Source: an uncultured Clostridium sp.
GTDB lineage: Bacteria > Bacillota > Clostridia > TANB77 > CAG-508
Assembly (NCBI GenBank): GCA_900552555.1
Contig: URZW01000001.1
Coordinates: 1-64,000, forward strand
Length of the DNA stretch: 64,000 nt
Reading direction: 5' to 3'
Shown here: in pieces, positions 8,070 through 16,051 of the stretch
How positions within the stretch are numbered: the first letter of the stretch is position 1
Layout of the letters: each line of letters opens with the position of its first letter
Position numbers and translations under genes: made by a program
Notes under the pieces: generated by a model
Databases searched by the model: none
The model's input: only the letters and a program-made list of their open reading frames with translations
What the model was told of the DNA's origin: nothing

Positions 8070-9083
8070 AAGATAAATTACAACAAGTAAATCAAAATAC
8101 TTTAGCAAATATTACAAATAAATAAACAATAGAAGAGAGGTAGAAATAGATATGGAAAAGTGTAAAAAAAGGAATATGAAACATTGCGCAAAATCAAAGT
8201 TTTGTGCAAAAAGGAGTAGGAACAAAATATAAAACCATACATATATGGTCCTACCCACAAAATCTTGCAATTCCTTGCTATTACTAGTATTTAAGCTGTT
8301 TATTCTAACAACTAACTTAATTATTTTTAATTATTCTTGGTTGGATTTTTTTTCATTATTGTAACCACATATTTTAAAAAAATTTATATAACTTTAGATT
8401 ATTTTTATAAAAATTTCACAAATCCTCATATTTCAATATTTTGCTCAATTATTCAAGCAACAAGTTATATGTCTGAAAAATAAAAACGCCTTAAAATCGA
8501 TTCTCGTGCGTCGCTTTTTTAGCCTTTTTCGAGCATTTTTAATAAATGTCTAAAAATCAGCATTTCTACTAAAAATTATATAATAAACACTAGATTTATA
8601 AATTAGCATATCTAATCATAAACATATAACTTGTTTAATTAAATATAAAAATGCCTTAAAATCGATTTTAGCGTGTTATAATTGCAAAATTATATTATGG
8701 ATTTGTAATCTAAAATTATATAATATTTATAAAAAAATTTATTAAATTATTTTATAAAATTATAATATAAAATTATTTACAAACATTATTAACAAATGTT
8801 CGTTAATAAAAAATTCTTTAAATTTAAAATCTTTAATTTATAATTTTTTAAATTTTAAAACACAATATTTTTTTCTAATTTTATTTTTATTTTAAAAATT
8901 TTAAATTAGAAATCTAAATTCTATTTTGCAAAAACTTTGCACAAAATTTTTCTATATTTTTTTATATTTAATACATAAAATATATTAAATGTAAATTTAT
9001 AACATTAAAAATATAGCTATCCCCTACTCTACTCATTTTTATTCAAATCTTTAAAAGTCTCTTCAAAATCTGCTAAGGCAAAT
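8070..9083. repeat. 1-kb AT-rich non-coding region with direct and inverted repeats
   Basis: No convincing gene. A direct repeat of 21 bases occurs at 8482-8502 (AAAAACGCCTTAAAATCGATT) and 8647-8667 with one change (C to T). A perfect 13-base inverted repeat lies at 8459-8471 (AACAAGTTATATG) and 8623-8635 (CATATAACTTGTT), so each direct repeat follows an inverted-repeat arm. A hairpin at 8216-8254 has outer arms GTAGGA/TCCTAC and inner ACCATA/TATGGT. A 25-codon Lys/Cys-rich frame at 8152-8229 (MEKCKKRNMKHCAKSKFCAK...) with a purine-rich leader is the only possible small gene. The rest is almost pure A/T. Could be a decayed mobile element or RNA locus. Confidence 0.4.
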
Positions 9084-9563
9084 TTATAAAGTTTCAATAT
9101 AATTTTTTATAGAGCTTGATAAAATGTTCATATCTCCGATGTTATTAATAGTTGGAATATGTATAAAAGCAATTTTTGATTTTAAATTATTTTTTTGTTT
9201 AAAATCTAATGCTCTAAAAAATACATTGTTACATAAATATTTTCCAGCGTCATATGAACTCATTACTTGGTAAGTATATTGTTCTAATTTTTCTTTTAAA
9301 GCACTATAATAATAATCTGTTACTAATTTTGTTTCTTCTAGAATAGCATTATTTTCAAGGTAAATATTTGTAGTATTTGGTTTTTGACCAAAAATCAAGA
9401 CATTATCATAATTTTCCAATAACTTTTCTTCTATTTGTTTACTACTTATTTCAAAATCATTTTCCAAATATAAAATATCTACATTACATATTTTTTTTAT
9501 ATAATCTAATAGTATTTTTGCGGAGTTATCATCTCCTTTAAATCCTGCAATTAATATTTTCAT
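9084..9563 (-). CDS. pyroglutamyl-peptidase-like protein (peptidase C15 fold)
   Basis: 159 residues, shorter than typical pyrrolidone-carboxylate peptidases (about 200-215). The catalytic triad is present in context: Glu70 (NIYLENNAI), Cys111 (YDAGKYLCNNVFF) and His135 (IAFIHIP). The N-terminus MKILIAGFKGDDNSA corresponds to the family's ILVTGFxPFGG start but lacks the PFGG. The family removes N-terminal pyroglutamate from peptides. The short N-terminal half and changed glycine loop mean substrate specificity may differ. AGAGGT precedes the ATG. Confidence 0.75.
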   Translation of the reverse strand: MKILIAGFKGDDNSAKILLDYIKKICNVDILYLENDFEISSKQIEEKLLENYDNVLIFGQKPNTTNIYLENNAILEETKLVTDYYYSALKEKLEQYTYQVMSSYDAGKYLCNNVFFRALDFKQKNNLKSKIAFIHIPTINNIGDMNILSSSIKNYIETL

Positions 9564-9592
9564 TCTTCTACCTCTTAATATTTCTATATTTC

Positions 9593-9661
9593 TTAATTTT
9601 GTTTTATCTTATAATAAATACAATAATTTTTAATTTGTTCTAACGATATTTGGCTTTCCAT
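9593..9661 (-). CDS. possible small ORF, 22 residues
   Basis: Between mgtC and the peptidase gene, an ATG at 9659-9661 (minus strand) follows AGGGAGAT by 6 bases and encodes MESQISLEQIKNYCIYYKIK... before TAA. The ribosome site is better than chance, but the peptide has no recognised family. It could be a leader peptide or the truncated start of a lost gene. Confidence 0.3.
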   Translation of the reverse strand: MESQISLEQIKNYCIYYKIKQN

Positions 9662-9680
9662 TTCAATTATCTCCCTATTT

Positions 9681-10346
9681 TTAGTTTTGTTCAACCTTAA
9701 TAACATTATCAAAGCTAATCAATTCAGTAACAAAAGAATGTTCAGATTTCTTTTTATCTTTACCAATAATTTTAATTATATTATTTTTATACTTAGACAT
9801 ATCTAATTCTGTAACAACAATTTCATTATCCTCAAGCATTTTTTTAATTTTTTGTAAAGTATCTTGATCTTGCTTTTCAAGTTCAATTTCTAGTTCTAAC
9901 ATATTATAATGTTCAATTTTATCTGAAATTAAATATGAATAAGACAAAATTATATAAACCAATGCAGTTGCAATTATTCCACACAAATAATATCCTGCTC
10001 CTATACATAGTCCAATACAAGTAACTGCAAGAAGTGTTGATGCTGTTGTTAATCCTTTAACATTAAATCCATCTCTTAAAATTGTACCAGCACCTAAAAA
10101 ACCTATTCCTGATAATAATTGTGCTGGAATTCTTGATGAATCTACGCCAAATGATTTTGACATATATTCACCACAAATCATAACTAGAACAGCACTTATT
10201 CCAACTAAAGCATGTGTTCTAAATCCTGCCGGTTTGCTCCAAGATGATCTTTCTAATCCTATAATTCCTGCTAATATAATCCCTAATAACAATTTTATAA
10301 TTGTTTGGAATTCAAAACTGTTAATAATTGTTTTTGCTATTTCCAT
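9681..10346 (-). CDS. mgtC: MgtC/SapB family membrane protein
   Basis: 221 residues. The N-terminal half has four or five membrane spans with the family signature: LLGIILAGIIGLERSS (RE/ERxxxxxPAGFRTHALVG), SRIPAQLLSGIGFLGAGTIL and NVKGLTTASTLL. The C-terminal cytoplasmic domain (about 75 residues, ELEIELEKQDQDTL...) resembles an ACT-like module. MgtC-like proteins are linked to magnesium limitation and, in some bacteria, to regulation of the F-type ATPase; the function in Clostridia is not established. No Mg riboswitch is visible upstream. Confidence 0.92.
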   Translation of the reverse strand: MEIAKTIINSFEFQTIIKLLLGIILAGIIGLERSSWSKPAGFRTHALVGISAVLVMICGEYMSKSFGVDSSRIPAQLLSGIGFLGAGTILRDGFNVKGLTTASTLLAVTCIGLCIGAGYYLCGIIATALVYIILSYSYLISDKIEHYNMLELEIELEKQDQDTLQKIKKMLEDNEIVVTELDMSKYKNNIIKIIGKDKKKSEHSFVTELISFDNVIKVEQN

Positions 10347-10454
10347 TTTTTCTCCCTTTCTATCTTAAAATTACTAAAACAAATAGCAGAAATAATTGTC
10401 TTTGATTTAAAAGCTACATTTTTGTTCGCACACACAAATCTGCTATTGTTTATT

Positions 10455-13031
10455 TTATTCAACTTTACTTTTATTTTGATTTACATCATTTTTTGAAGAT
10501 GTTGTATTTTCATTTTTCTTATTTTCACTTGATGTTGACGAAGATGTATTAGTAGTATTTTTATTGGTGTTTGTTGATGTTGATTCATGTTTATTATCAC
10601 TTGCATCTGTTGTGTTTGTGGCATTTGGTTTAGTATTAGAATTGCCATTATTATCATGTTTTGTACCGGCACTGCTGTTATTCGTCTTATTAGTATTTGT
10701 ATTTCCATTAGAATTTGTATTTTCTTCTTTCACTGTAGTTGTTGGAACATCCAAATCATCTTTTGTTGTAGTATCAAATGAATCAGCACCAGAATGGGTA
10801 TTGTTTGTATTTTTATTAGATGTATTACCATCAGTTATTTCAGTTCCGGCATGTTTTGTACATGTTGTTGGTTTTGTACCAATTAAAAAATATTCGTCAT
10901 AAGTATTTGGACAACCAGTATTGGCTTTTCTACCAGTTTCAGCACAAACAGTTACTTTCAAAACCGATGATGGCTTATCAAATTTTGCACTTTGTAAATT
11001 TGAATGTACTCTACTCATAATATTAGCCCATAAAATTCCTGCTGGATTTTTTTTGCCGTTATAATTGATGGACTCATTTTTGTCATATCCATACCATGTA
11101 ACACCTGTATAATATGGTGTAAATCCGCAAAGCCATCTATCATAATTATCATCTGTTGTTCCTGTTTTTGCAGCAACATCCATTCCAGAAATTGAGCAAT
11201 ATGTTGCTGTTCCATAGCTTCCTTTTACAGGTTCTGTTAATAATTCTTTTACTATGTAAGCAACTTCTTTTGAAAATACTCTTTTCTTCTTCTGCTTTAC
11301 TTCTACAATAACTTTTTTATTTGATGTCTCAGCTTTTGTATAAAATGTTGGTTCTATATATTCTCCGTCATTCGCAATTGTTGCATATGCCCCAGCCATT
11401 TGTAATGGGCTTATTCCTTTGTCTAACCCACCTAATGCAAGTGCTAAATTTTCATCTTTTTGGCTAAGTGTTGTAATTCCCATTTTTTCAAGATATTTCA
11501 TAGACGTTTTAGGTCCTATTTTTTCCATCATTTCTACAAAAGGAATATTTTGAGAAGATTCTAGGGCCCTTCTTACTGTTATATTTCCAAGATATTTACT
11601 ATAATTTTCAGGTTTGTATCCATCAGCAAATATTGTTTGTTCATCTGCAAATATTGTTGATCCTGTAAACTCTTTTTTTGCAATTCCTGGCACTAAAACA
11701 GCTATCGGTTTTATACATGAACCAGTTTGTCTAATTGATTGTGTTGCACGATTTAATCCTCTTGATGTTGTTTTTTTACCAAGTCCGCCTACACAGCCTA
11801 CAACCTGCCCTGTTTTATGGTCTATTATTACCATAGCAGCTTGTGAAGAGTCTCCTCCTGTTTTTGATGCAAGTTGATATTTAGTTTTTTCAAATTCTTT
11901 TTCCATTTGATTTTGAACAGATGTATTTTGAGTACTATAAATTGTAAGACCTGCCATAGTTACATAATTTGTAGCAAATGTTTTTGTAATTTTCTTTTTA
12001 TCTGCAATGTCATCTATCAATTGTGATATTAATGCATCTGTATGATATGAATAAACTGCATCATCTGTTTCGATTTTTCCTTTTTTAAATTTTAAACCAT
12101 TGTCAACATTTGCAACAGCTGTATTATATTCATCTTCATTAATATATTTAAGTTTCAACATTTTTGACAAAACAGTTTTTGTTCTGGTTTTAATCTTTTC
12201 TGTATTATCCTTGTCACCATAAGGATTATAGGAATTTGGCGAATTATTAATACCAGCCAAAAATGCACATTCCTCTAATGATAAGTCACTTACCGATTTA
12301 TTAAAATAATAGTTTGCACCTGTTTCAATTCCATAAACATTTGGTCCTACATAGATTATATTTAAATATAAAGCTAATATTTCATTTTTATTCATAAAAG
12401 ATTCAAGTATTAATGCTTTCCCCCACTCGTTTACCTTTCTAGAAATCTTACTTGAAGAATCTCCCGTTAAGTTTTTGACAACTTGTTGTGTTATACTACT
12501 TCCTCCAAATGATGATGAACCACGGTGAAATACATATGATACTATTGCAGCGCTTGTTCTTTTTACATCTACCCCATGGTGCTTATAAAATCTTTCATCT
12601 TCTATTGCTACATACGCATTCTTTAAATTGCTTGGAATTTCTGATGCAGAAATTTTATTTTTTGCTTTTTCGCTTCCTATTTCCGCTATAGTTTTCCCAT
12701 CTGTATCTTTAACAATTGAATTTTCATTTTTTGACATTTCCTGTACTAAGCTTTTCCATCTATTTGCTGATACAGCTGTACGTATTCCAAAAATTAAAAT
12801 TAAAGCAATAATAAGTGATAATATTACTAGATTTATTTTCTTTTTTCTTTTTATTTGTTCTGGGGTTTTTGTTTGCCTTCTTCTATCAGCTTTTTCAAAT
12901 TTTTGATTATTAGAATTATTTATTATATTTTGAATGTTATCTGTTTTTCTATTTTGTTTTATTCTTTTTTTATTATCTTTTTTTGGTATCTTTATTATAT
13001 TTCTTCTTTCTTTTGAATGCTTACTTTTCAT
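10455..13031 (-). CDS. pbpA: class A penicillin-binding protein (PBP1a-like)
   Basis: 858 residues. A basic cytoplasmic tail is followed by one membrane span (LVILSLIIALILIFGIRTA). The GT51 glycosyltransferase domain has EDERFYKHHGVD and GGSSITQQVVKN. The transpeptidase domain has the nucleophile motif SCIK (TGSCIKP), SQN (SSQNIPF) and KTG (AAKTGTTDD). The last 140 residues are a low-complexity Ser/Thr/Asn/Lys tail after a short Cys-containing segment (VCAETGRKANTGCPN). It makes and cross-links peptidoglycan at the cytoplasmic membrane. It is a single gene with mgtC downstream. Confidence 0.96.
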   Translation of the reverse strand: MKSKHSKERRNIIKIPKKDNKKRIKQNRKTDNIQNIINNSNNQKFEKADRRRQTKTPEQIKRKKKINLVILSLIIALILIFGIRTAVSANRWKSLVQEMSKNENSIVKDTDGKTIAEIGSEKAKNKISASEIPSNLKNAYVAIEDERFYKHHGVDVKRTSAAIVSYVFHRGSSSFGGSSITQQVVKNLTGDSSSKISRKVNEWGKALILESFMNKNEILALYLNIIYVGPNVYGIETGANYYFNKSVSDLSLEECAFLAGINNSPNSYNPYGDKDNTEKIKTRTKTVLSKMLKLKYINEDEYNTAVANVDNGLKFKKGKIETDDAVYSYHTDALISQLIDDIADKKKITKTFATNYVTMAGLTIYSTQNTSVQNQMEKEFEKTKYQLASKTGGDSSQAAMVIIDHKTGQVVGCVGGLGKKTTSRGLNRATQSIRQTGSCIKPIAVLVPGIAKKEFTGSTIFADEQTIFADGYKPENYSKYLGNITVRRALESSQNIPFVEMMEKIGPKTSMKYLEKMGITTLSQKDENLALALGGLDKGISPLQMAGAYATIANDGEYIEPTFYTKAETSNKKVIVEVKQKKKRVFSKEVAYIVKELLTEPVKGSYGTATYCSISGMDVAAKTGTTDDNYDRWLCGFTPYYTGVTWYGYDKNESINYNGKKNPAGILWANIMSRVHSNLQSAKFDKPSSVLKVTVCAETGRKANTGCPNTYDEYFLIGTKPTTCTKHAGTEITDGNTSNKNTNNTHSGADSFDTTTKDDLDVPTTTVKEENTNSNGNTNTNKTNNSSAGTKHDNNGNSNTKPNATNTTDASDNKHESTSTNTNKNTTNTSSSTSSENKKNENTTSSKNDVNQNKSKVE

Positions 13032-13066
13032 TTATCTACCTCTCAAATTTTTTCAATCAAAATTAT

Positions 13067-13081
13067 GTTACAGTTCAGTAA
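13067..13081 (+). repeat. GTTACAGTTCAGTAA intergenic repeat, copy 1
   Basis: This 15-mer lies in the divergent gap between the PBP and Xer genes, about 95 bases before the Xer ATG. The same core occurs at 22185 and 52912, always intergenic and on the + strand. Confidence 0.5.
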
Positions 13082-13174
13082 CAAAATTATAACATATTTT
13101 TAAAAATTAATAAACAAATTATTCCATTTTAATAAATTTTATTATATAATATCAATGAATGGAGTGTGAAACAT

Positions 13175-14164
13175 ATGATAAATCATGAAGATAACCCAGA
13201 ATACTTAAACTCATTTTTAGACTATACAATGACAATTTTAAATAAATCACCTAACACTGTTAAAGAATATAACTATGATTTAGCAACATTTTTAAAGTTT
13301 ATAAAAATGCACTTTGGTTTAACAACTGAAGAAGATTTTTCAAAAATAGAAATTAAAGATGTTGATTTAAATACTATAAAAAAAATCAAATTAGACGATA
13401 TTCATGCTTTTTTAAGCTATTTAACTACTACATACCACAGCAAAGCCGCAACTCGTGCACGAAAAGTATCAAGTATTAGAGTTTTCTTTAATTATTTATG
13501 TGCTAAAGCAAATTTAATTGAAAATAATCCAGCTCAAAATTTGGAAACTCCAAAATTAGATAGGCGTCTTCCAAAATATTTAAGTTTAGAAGATAGTCAA
13601 AAACTTTTAGAAGTTACAGAAAATGAAGATAATAGAAATTATCAAAGAGATTATGCTATTATCACACTATTTTTAAATTGTGGTATGCGTTTGTCTGAAT
13701 TAGTTGGAATAAATATAAATGATATAGATTTTTCTGAAAATAAAATGACTGTTATTGGTAAAGGTAATAAAGAAAGAACAATTTATCTAAATAAAGCCTG
13801 TGTAAGAGCCATTGGAAATTATTTAGAGGTTAGGCCGAAAGATGGTATTAAGACAGATAAATTAAATTCAAGAAAAGCTCTGTTTTTAAGTGAAAGACGC
13901 GAACGTATTAGTAAAAGAACGGTTCAACATATTGTTGATAAGGAACTTATGGCTGCTGGGCTTGATACAAAAAAATATTCAACGCATAAATTAAGACATA
14001 CTGCTGCTACATTAATGTACCAATATGGAAAAGTTGATATAAGGGCTTTACAGGAAGTCTTAGGGCATGAAAGTATTTCTACTACAGAAATTTATACCCA
14101 TGTTGCCAATCAACAAGCAAGAAATGCTATTGAAAGTAATCCATTAGCAAATTTTGATGATTAA
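13175..14164 (+). CDS. xerD: tyrosine recombinase, XerC/XerD type
   Basis: 329 residues. The N-terminal SAM-like core-binding domain (SPNTVKEYNYDLATFLKF, ATRARKVSSIRVFFNYL) is followed by the catalytic domain with all residues: Arg in NCGMRLSELV, Lys in GKGNKERTIYL, His-x-x-Arg in THKLRHTAATL, His in LGHESISTTE and Tyr in IYTHV. It resolves chromosome dimers at dif sites with a partner. Length and the lack of mobile-element genes favour a housekeeping Xer rather than a phage integrase; whether it is the C or D type cannot be decided. ATG 13175 fits the GGAG at 13161. Confidence 0.9.
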   Translation: MINHEDNPEYLNSFLDYTMTILNKSPNTVKEYNYDLATFLKFIKMHFGLTTEEDFSKIEIKDVDLNTIKKIKLDDIHAFLSYLTTTYHSKAATRARKVSSIRVFFNYLCAKANLIENNPAQNLETPKLDRRLPKYLSLEDSQKLLEVTENEDNRNYQRDYAIITLFLNCGMRLSELVGININDIDFSENKMTVIGKGNKERTIYLNKACVRAIGNYLEVRPKDGIKTDKLNSRKALFLSERRERISKRTVQHIVDKELMAAGLDTKKYSTHKLRHTAATLMYQYGKVDIRALQEVLGHESISTTEIYTHVANQQARNAIESNPLANFDD

Positions 14165-14165
14165 A

Positions 14166-14191
14166 AAGGTACCCCTATTAAAGGGCACCTT
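14166..14191. terminator. hairpin between convergent genes
   Basis: AAGGT-A-CCC and GGG-C-ACCTT form an 8-bp stem with one A/C mismatch, just after the Xer stop and overlapping the last codons of the minus-strand gene at 14178. T-run weak. Confidence 0.55.
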
Positions 14192-14564
14192 CTTCTTTCA
14201 GTTTATATGTACTTAATGAAACCCATAAGTATTCAGCAAGCTTTTCTTTAGATATATTTGGTGTACTACAAATATATTTTATAGTATTATCATCTTTTTC
14301 GTAGTATAACAGAGAAAATTCTATTGAATAAATATCTTCCTTTTTATATTCAATTGTTGATACTTCTTTAGTGATATCTTCAAAAATCTTACTTAGAATT
14401 TCATATATTCTTTGATAAGAAATATTGTCTGGGGAAGACCAATCAATATCATATCTATCATTGTTTCTTGAAATATAAACTGAAATTTGAGCTTTTAACT
14501 CATACCGGTTTGAACTGGCGCTTTTATGGAAGTTTTTATTAAACGGTATAATTTTATTCCTCAT
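14178..14564 (-). CDS. hypothetical protein, 128 residues
   Basis: Not recognised. It is a soluble alpha/beta-looking protein with many Tyr, Ser and charged residues. Strand-like parts are LKAQISVYISRNN and YSIEFSLLYYEKDDNTIKYIC, with helices YQRIYEILSKIFEDITKEV and KEKLAEYLWVSLSTYKL. ATG follows AAGGAGG with 8 bases. Codon 20 is CGG (14505-14507), one of only five in-frame CGG codons in the window; here reading it as Arg in the normal frame keeps the ORF open, and a +1 shift would stop after a few codons. Confidence 0.7.
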   Translation of the reverse strand: MRNKIIPFNKNFHKSASSNRYELKAQISVYISRNNDRYDIDWSSPDNISYQRIYEILSKIFEDITKEVSTIEYKKEDIYSIEFSLLYYEKDDNTIKYICSTPNISKEKLAEYLWVSLSTYKLKEEGAL

Positions 14565-14647
14565 TAAAATACCTCCTTATTGATACAAACCTTTTAAGTT
14601 GCTATATAGATTATACAATGTTTTAATACATAATTCAACGTTTTCCT

Positions 14648-14941
14648 CTAAAAACTGGGAATTTTTAATTTGTCTCCTTCATTTAAGTTTGCATTTGCTA
14701 AATTATTTACTTCTTTTAATTCATTAACAACATATCTTATATCTTTGCCTTCAAAGTATTTATTATTTTCTAATTCTTCTTGAGCTATTGACCACAATGT
14801 ATCTCCAGCACACACATATTCTTCTTTATATTTTATTTCTACATTTGAATATGCGTTAGTCGCAAAAATTACTATTGAACCTATTAAAATTGCTAATATT
14901 ACATTACTTCTTATAAATTTGGTTTTATTTACTATTCTCAT
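14648..14941 (-). CDS. yneA: LysM-domain membrane protein, YneA-like division suppressor
   Basis: 97 residues. One N-terminal membrane span (NVILAILIGSIVIFATNAY) is followed by one LysM domain (YVCAGDTLWSIAQEEL ... VNNLANANLNEGDKLKIPSF). Size and layout match YneA, the SOS-induced protein that delays division in Bacilli, and the promoter carries LexA-like boxes. The start is the ATG at 14941 after GGAGG; an upstream TTG contains that ribosome site. The YneA role is inferred from architecture plus promoter. A general LysM wall-binding protein remains possible. Confidence 0.7.
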   Translation of the reverse strand: MRIVNKTKFIRSNVILAILIGSIVIFATNAYSNVEIKYKEEYVCAGDTLWSIAQEELENNKYFEGKDIRYVVNELKEVNNLANANLNEGDKLKIPSF

Positions 14942-14991
14942 TATAATTACCTCCAATTCGTATTAAGAATATTTGTTTGCTTTATGAGATA

Positions 14992-15020
14992 ATTATATAC
15001 GAACATTTATTCCTTGTCAA
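14992..15020 (-). promoter_or_regulatory. consensus promoter of the yneA-like gene
   Basis: On the minus strand TTGACA (15015-15020), 17-base spacer, TATAAT (14992-14997): a perfect sigma-A promoter, as expected for a gene held off by a repressor. Confidence 0.88.
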
Positions 15021-15042
15021 TAGTTTTTAGAAAAAATGTTCG
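15000..15042. promoter_or_regulatory. LexA/SOS-like boxes
   Basis: CGAACATTTATTCC (15000-15013) sits inside the promoter spacer, and a second half-site-like element GAAAAAATGTTCG (15030-15042) lies just upstream of the -35. The Gram-positive SOS box is CGAAC-N4-GTTCG; each site has one perfect and one imperfect half. They could bind LexA cooperatively. Confidence 0.5.
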
Positions 15043-15058
15043 TCTTTTTTATTTTATC

Positions 15059-15097
15059 GTTACAGTTCACAGCTTTAAAAAATTTGTAAACTGTAAC
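15059..15097. terminator. hairpin after the CmpB-type gene
   Basis: GTTACAGTT (15059-15067) and AACTGTAAC (15089-15097) form a 9-bp stem immediately downstream of the minus-strand gene that ends at 15101. The T tract is poor. The left arm matches the first nine bases of the GTTACAGTTCAG repeat. Confidence 0.45.
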
Positions 15098-15100
15098 ATT

Positions 15101-16027
15101 CTATTTTTTAAAATTAAATCTATAATAATACGGTTTTATATCATTCAATAGTCCGTCCATATATACCATGTTTCCATAGCTATCTTGAACCTTTAAATTT
15201 GGAAAAGTTTTTAGCATTTTCTTGTCTCCCCAATATTTATAAATAAAATTTGTTAGTTTTTGATTGCTATAAATATCATCATATTTTTGCATAATTATTT
15301 CTTTGTTTGGTACATTTAAATCATAATTATGTACCATTCTTACTAAGAAGACTGATAATGCTATTCCTGTTGCAATACAATCAATAAGTAACAATATTAT
15401 AACAGTTGTTGTAAGTACTTTTAATGCTTTAACAGAAAGTTTGCTTTTTATCCAATTTATTAGTCTGTCTATTCTAGGATTAAATGATGCAATTAGGTAT
15501 AATGCTAAAAATCCCCAAAATATTGAAAAATAAACACATATTCTTCCATTAATATTAAGTGGCATGTCTGAATAGTCCCACCATTTTACACCTAATAACA
15601 TCTCTCCAATCCAACTAACCAGATATTCAACAATTGAACCAACTATAAAACCTCCAATGAATAGTCGTGTATAGTTTTTTGAATATTTATGTAAGAACAT
15701 TATCATTATTGCTGCTCCAAGTCCATATATTGCGCAAAATGGTCCATATAAAAAACTCTGTCTACTTTCCCATGTTCCTTTTGTAATTATTCCAAATATT
15801 GTTTCTATTATATATCCTACTACACTATATATTATGAAGTATGCCAGTATTCTCCATACTGACAACCCCATAATTTTAAATTTCTTCTTTTGATTTGTAG
15901 CTTTAGTATTTGTTTGCTCCAATTTATTATCTATTTCCGCTTCTTTATTGCTTTTTTTTACTGTATTTTTTATTTCCGCTTCTTTATTGCTTTTTTCTAT
16001 TACATTTTTTATTTCATTTTCTTTCAT
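15101..16027 (-). CDS. putative ABC-transporter type IV membrane protein (CmpB family)
   Basis: 308 residues. The N-terminal 45 residues are a charged segment with a near-perfect duplicated unit (KKSNKEAEI / EKSNKEAEI). Then come about six membrane spans with the family pattern: YFIIYSVVGYIIETIFG, TKGTWESRQSFLYGPFCAIYGLGA, IGGFIVGSIVEYLVSW and WDYSDMPLNINGRI. The family (annotated as putative ABC transporter permease CmpB) is widespread in Clostridia without a proven substrate. No ATPase gene is adjacent. The 25 bases to pepF upstream suggest co-transcription. Confidence 0.82.
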   Translation of the reverse strand: MKENEIKNVIEKSNKEAEIKNTVKKSNKEAEIDNKLEQTNTKATNQKKKFKIMGLSVWRILAYFIIYSVVGYIIETIFGIITKGTWESRQSFLYGPFCAIYGLGAAIMIMFLHKYSKNYTRLFIGGFIVGSIVEYLVSWIGEMLLGVKWWDYSDMPLNINGRICVYFSIFWGFLALYLIASFNPRIDRLINWIKSKLSVKALKVLTTTVIILLLIDCIATGIALSVFLVRMVHNYDLNVPNKEIIMQKYDDIYSNQKLTNFIYKYWGDKKMLKTFPNLKVQDSYGNMVYMDGLLNDIKPYYYRFNFKK

Positions 16028-16051
16028 AACTTATTTTCACTCCATTATATT

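Noticed and set aside
10564..10902. Plus-strand open frame opposite the PBP C-terminal tail
   Set aside because: It mirrors the low-complexity Ser/Thr/Asn codons of the PBP gene; Val/Phe/Leu-rich shadow with no ribosome site.
13175..14164. Phage or integrative element marked by a tyrosine recombinase
   Set aside because: No attachment repeats, phage genes or tRNA nearby; the protein looks like a housekeeping Xer.
14505..14507. Fourth CGG codon as another +1 frameshift
   Set aside because: A +1 shift here would end the protein after a few codons, while normal reading gives a plausible 128-residue protein.
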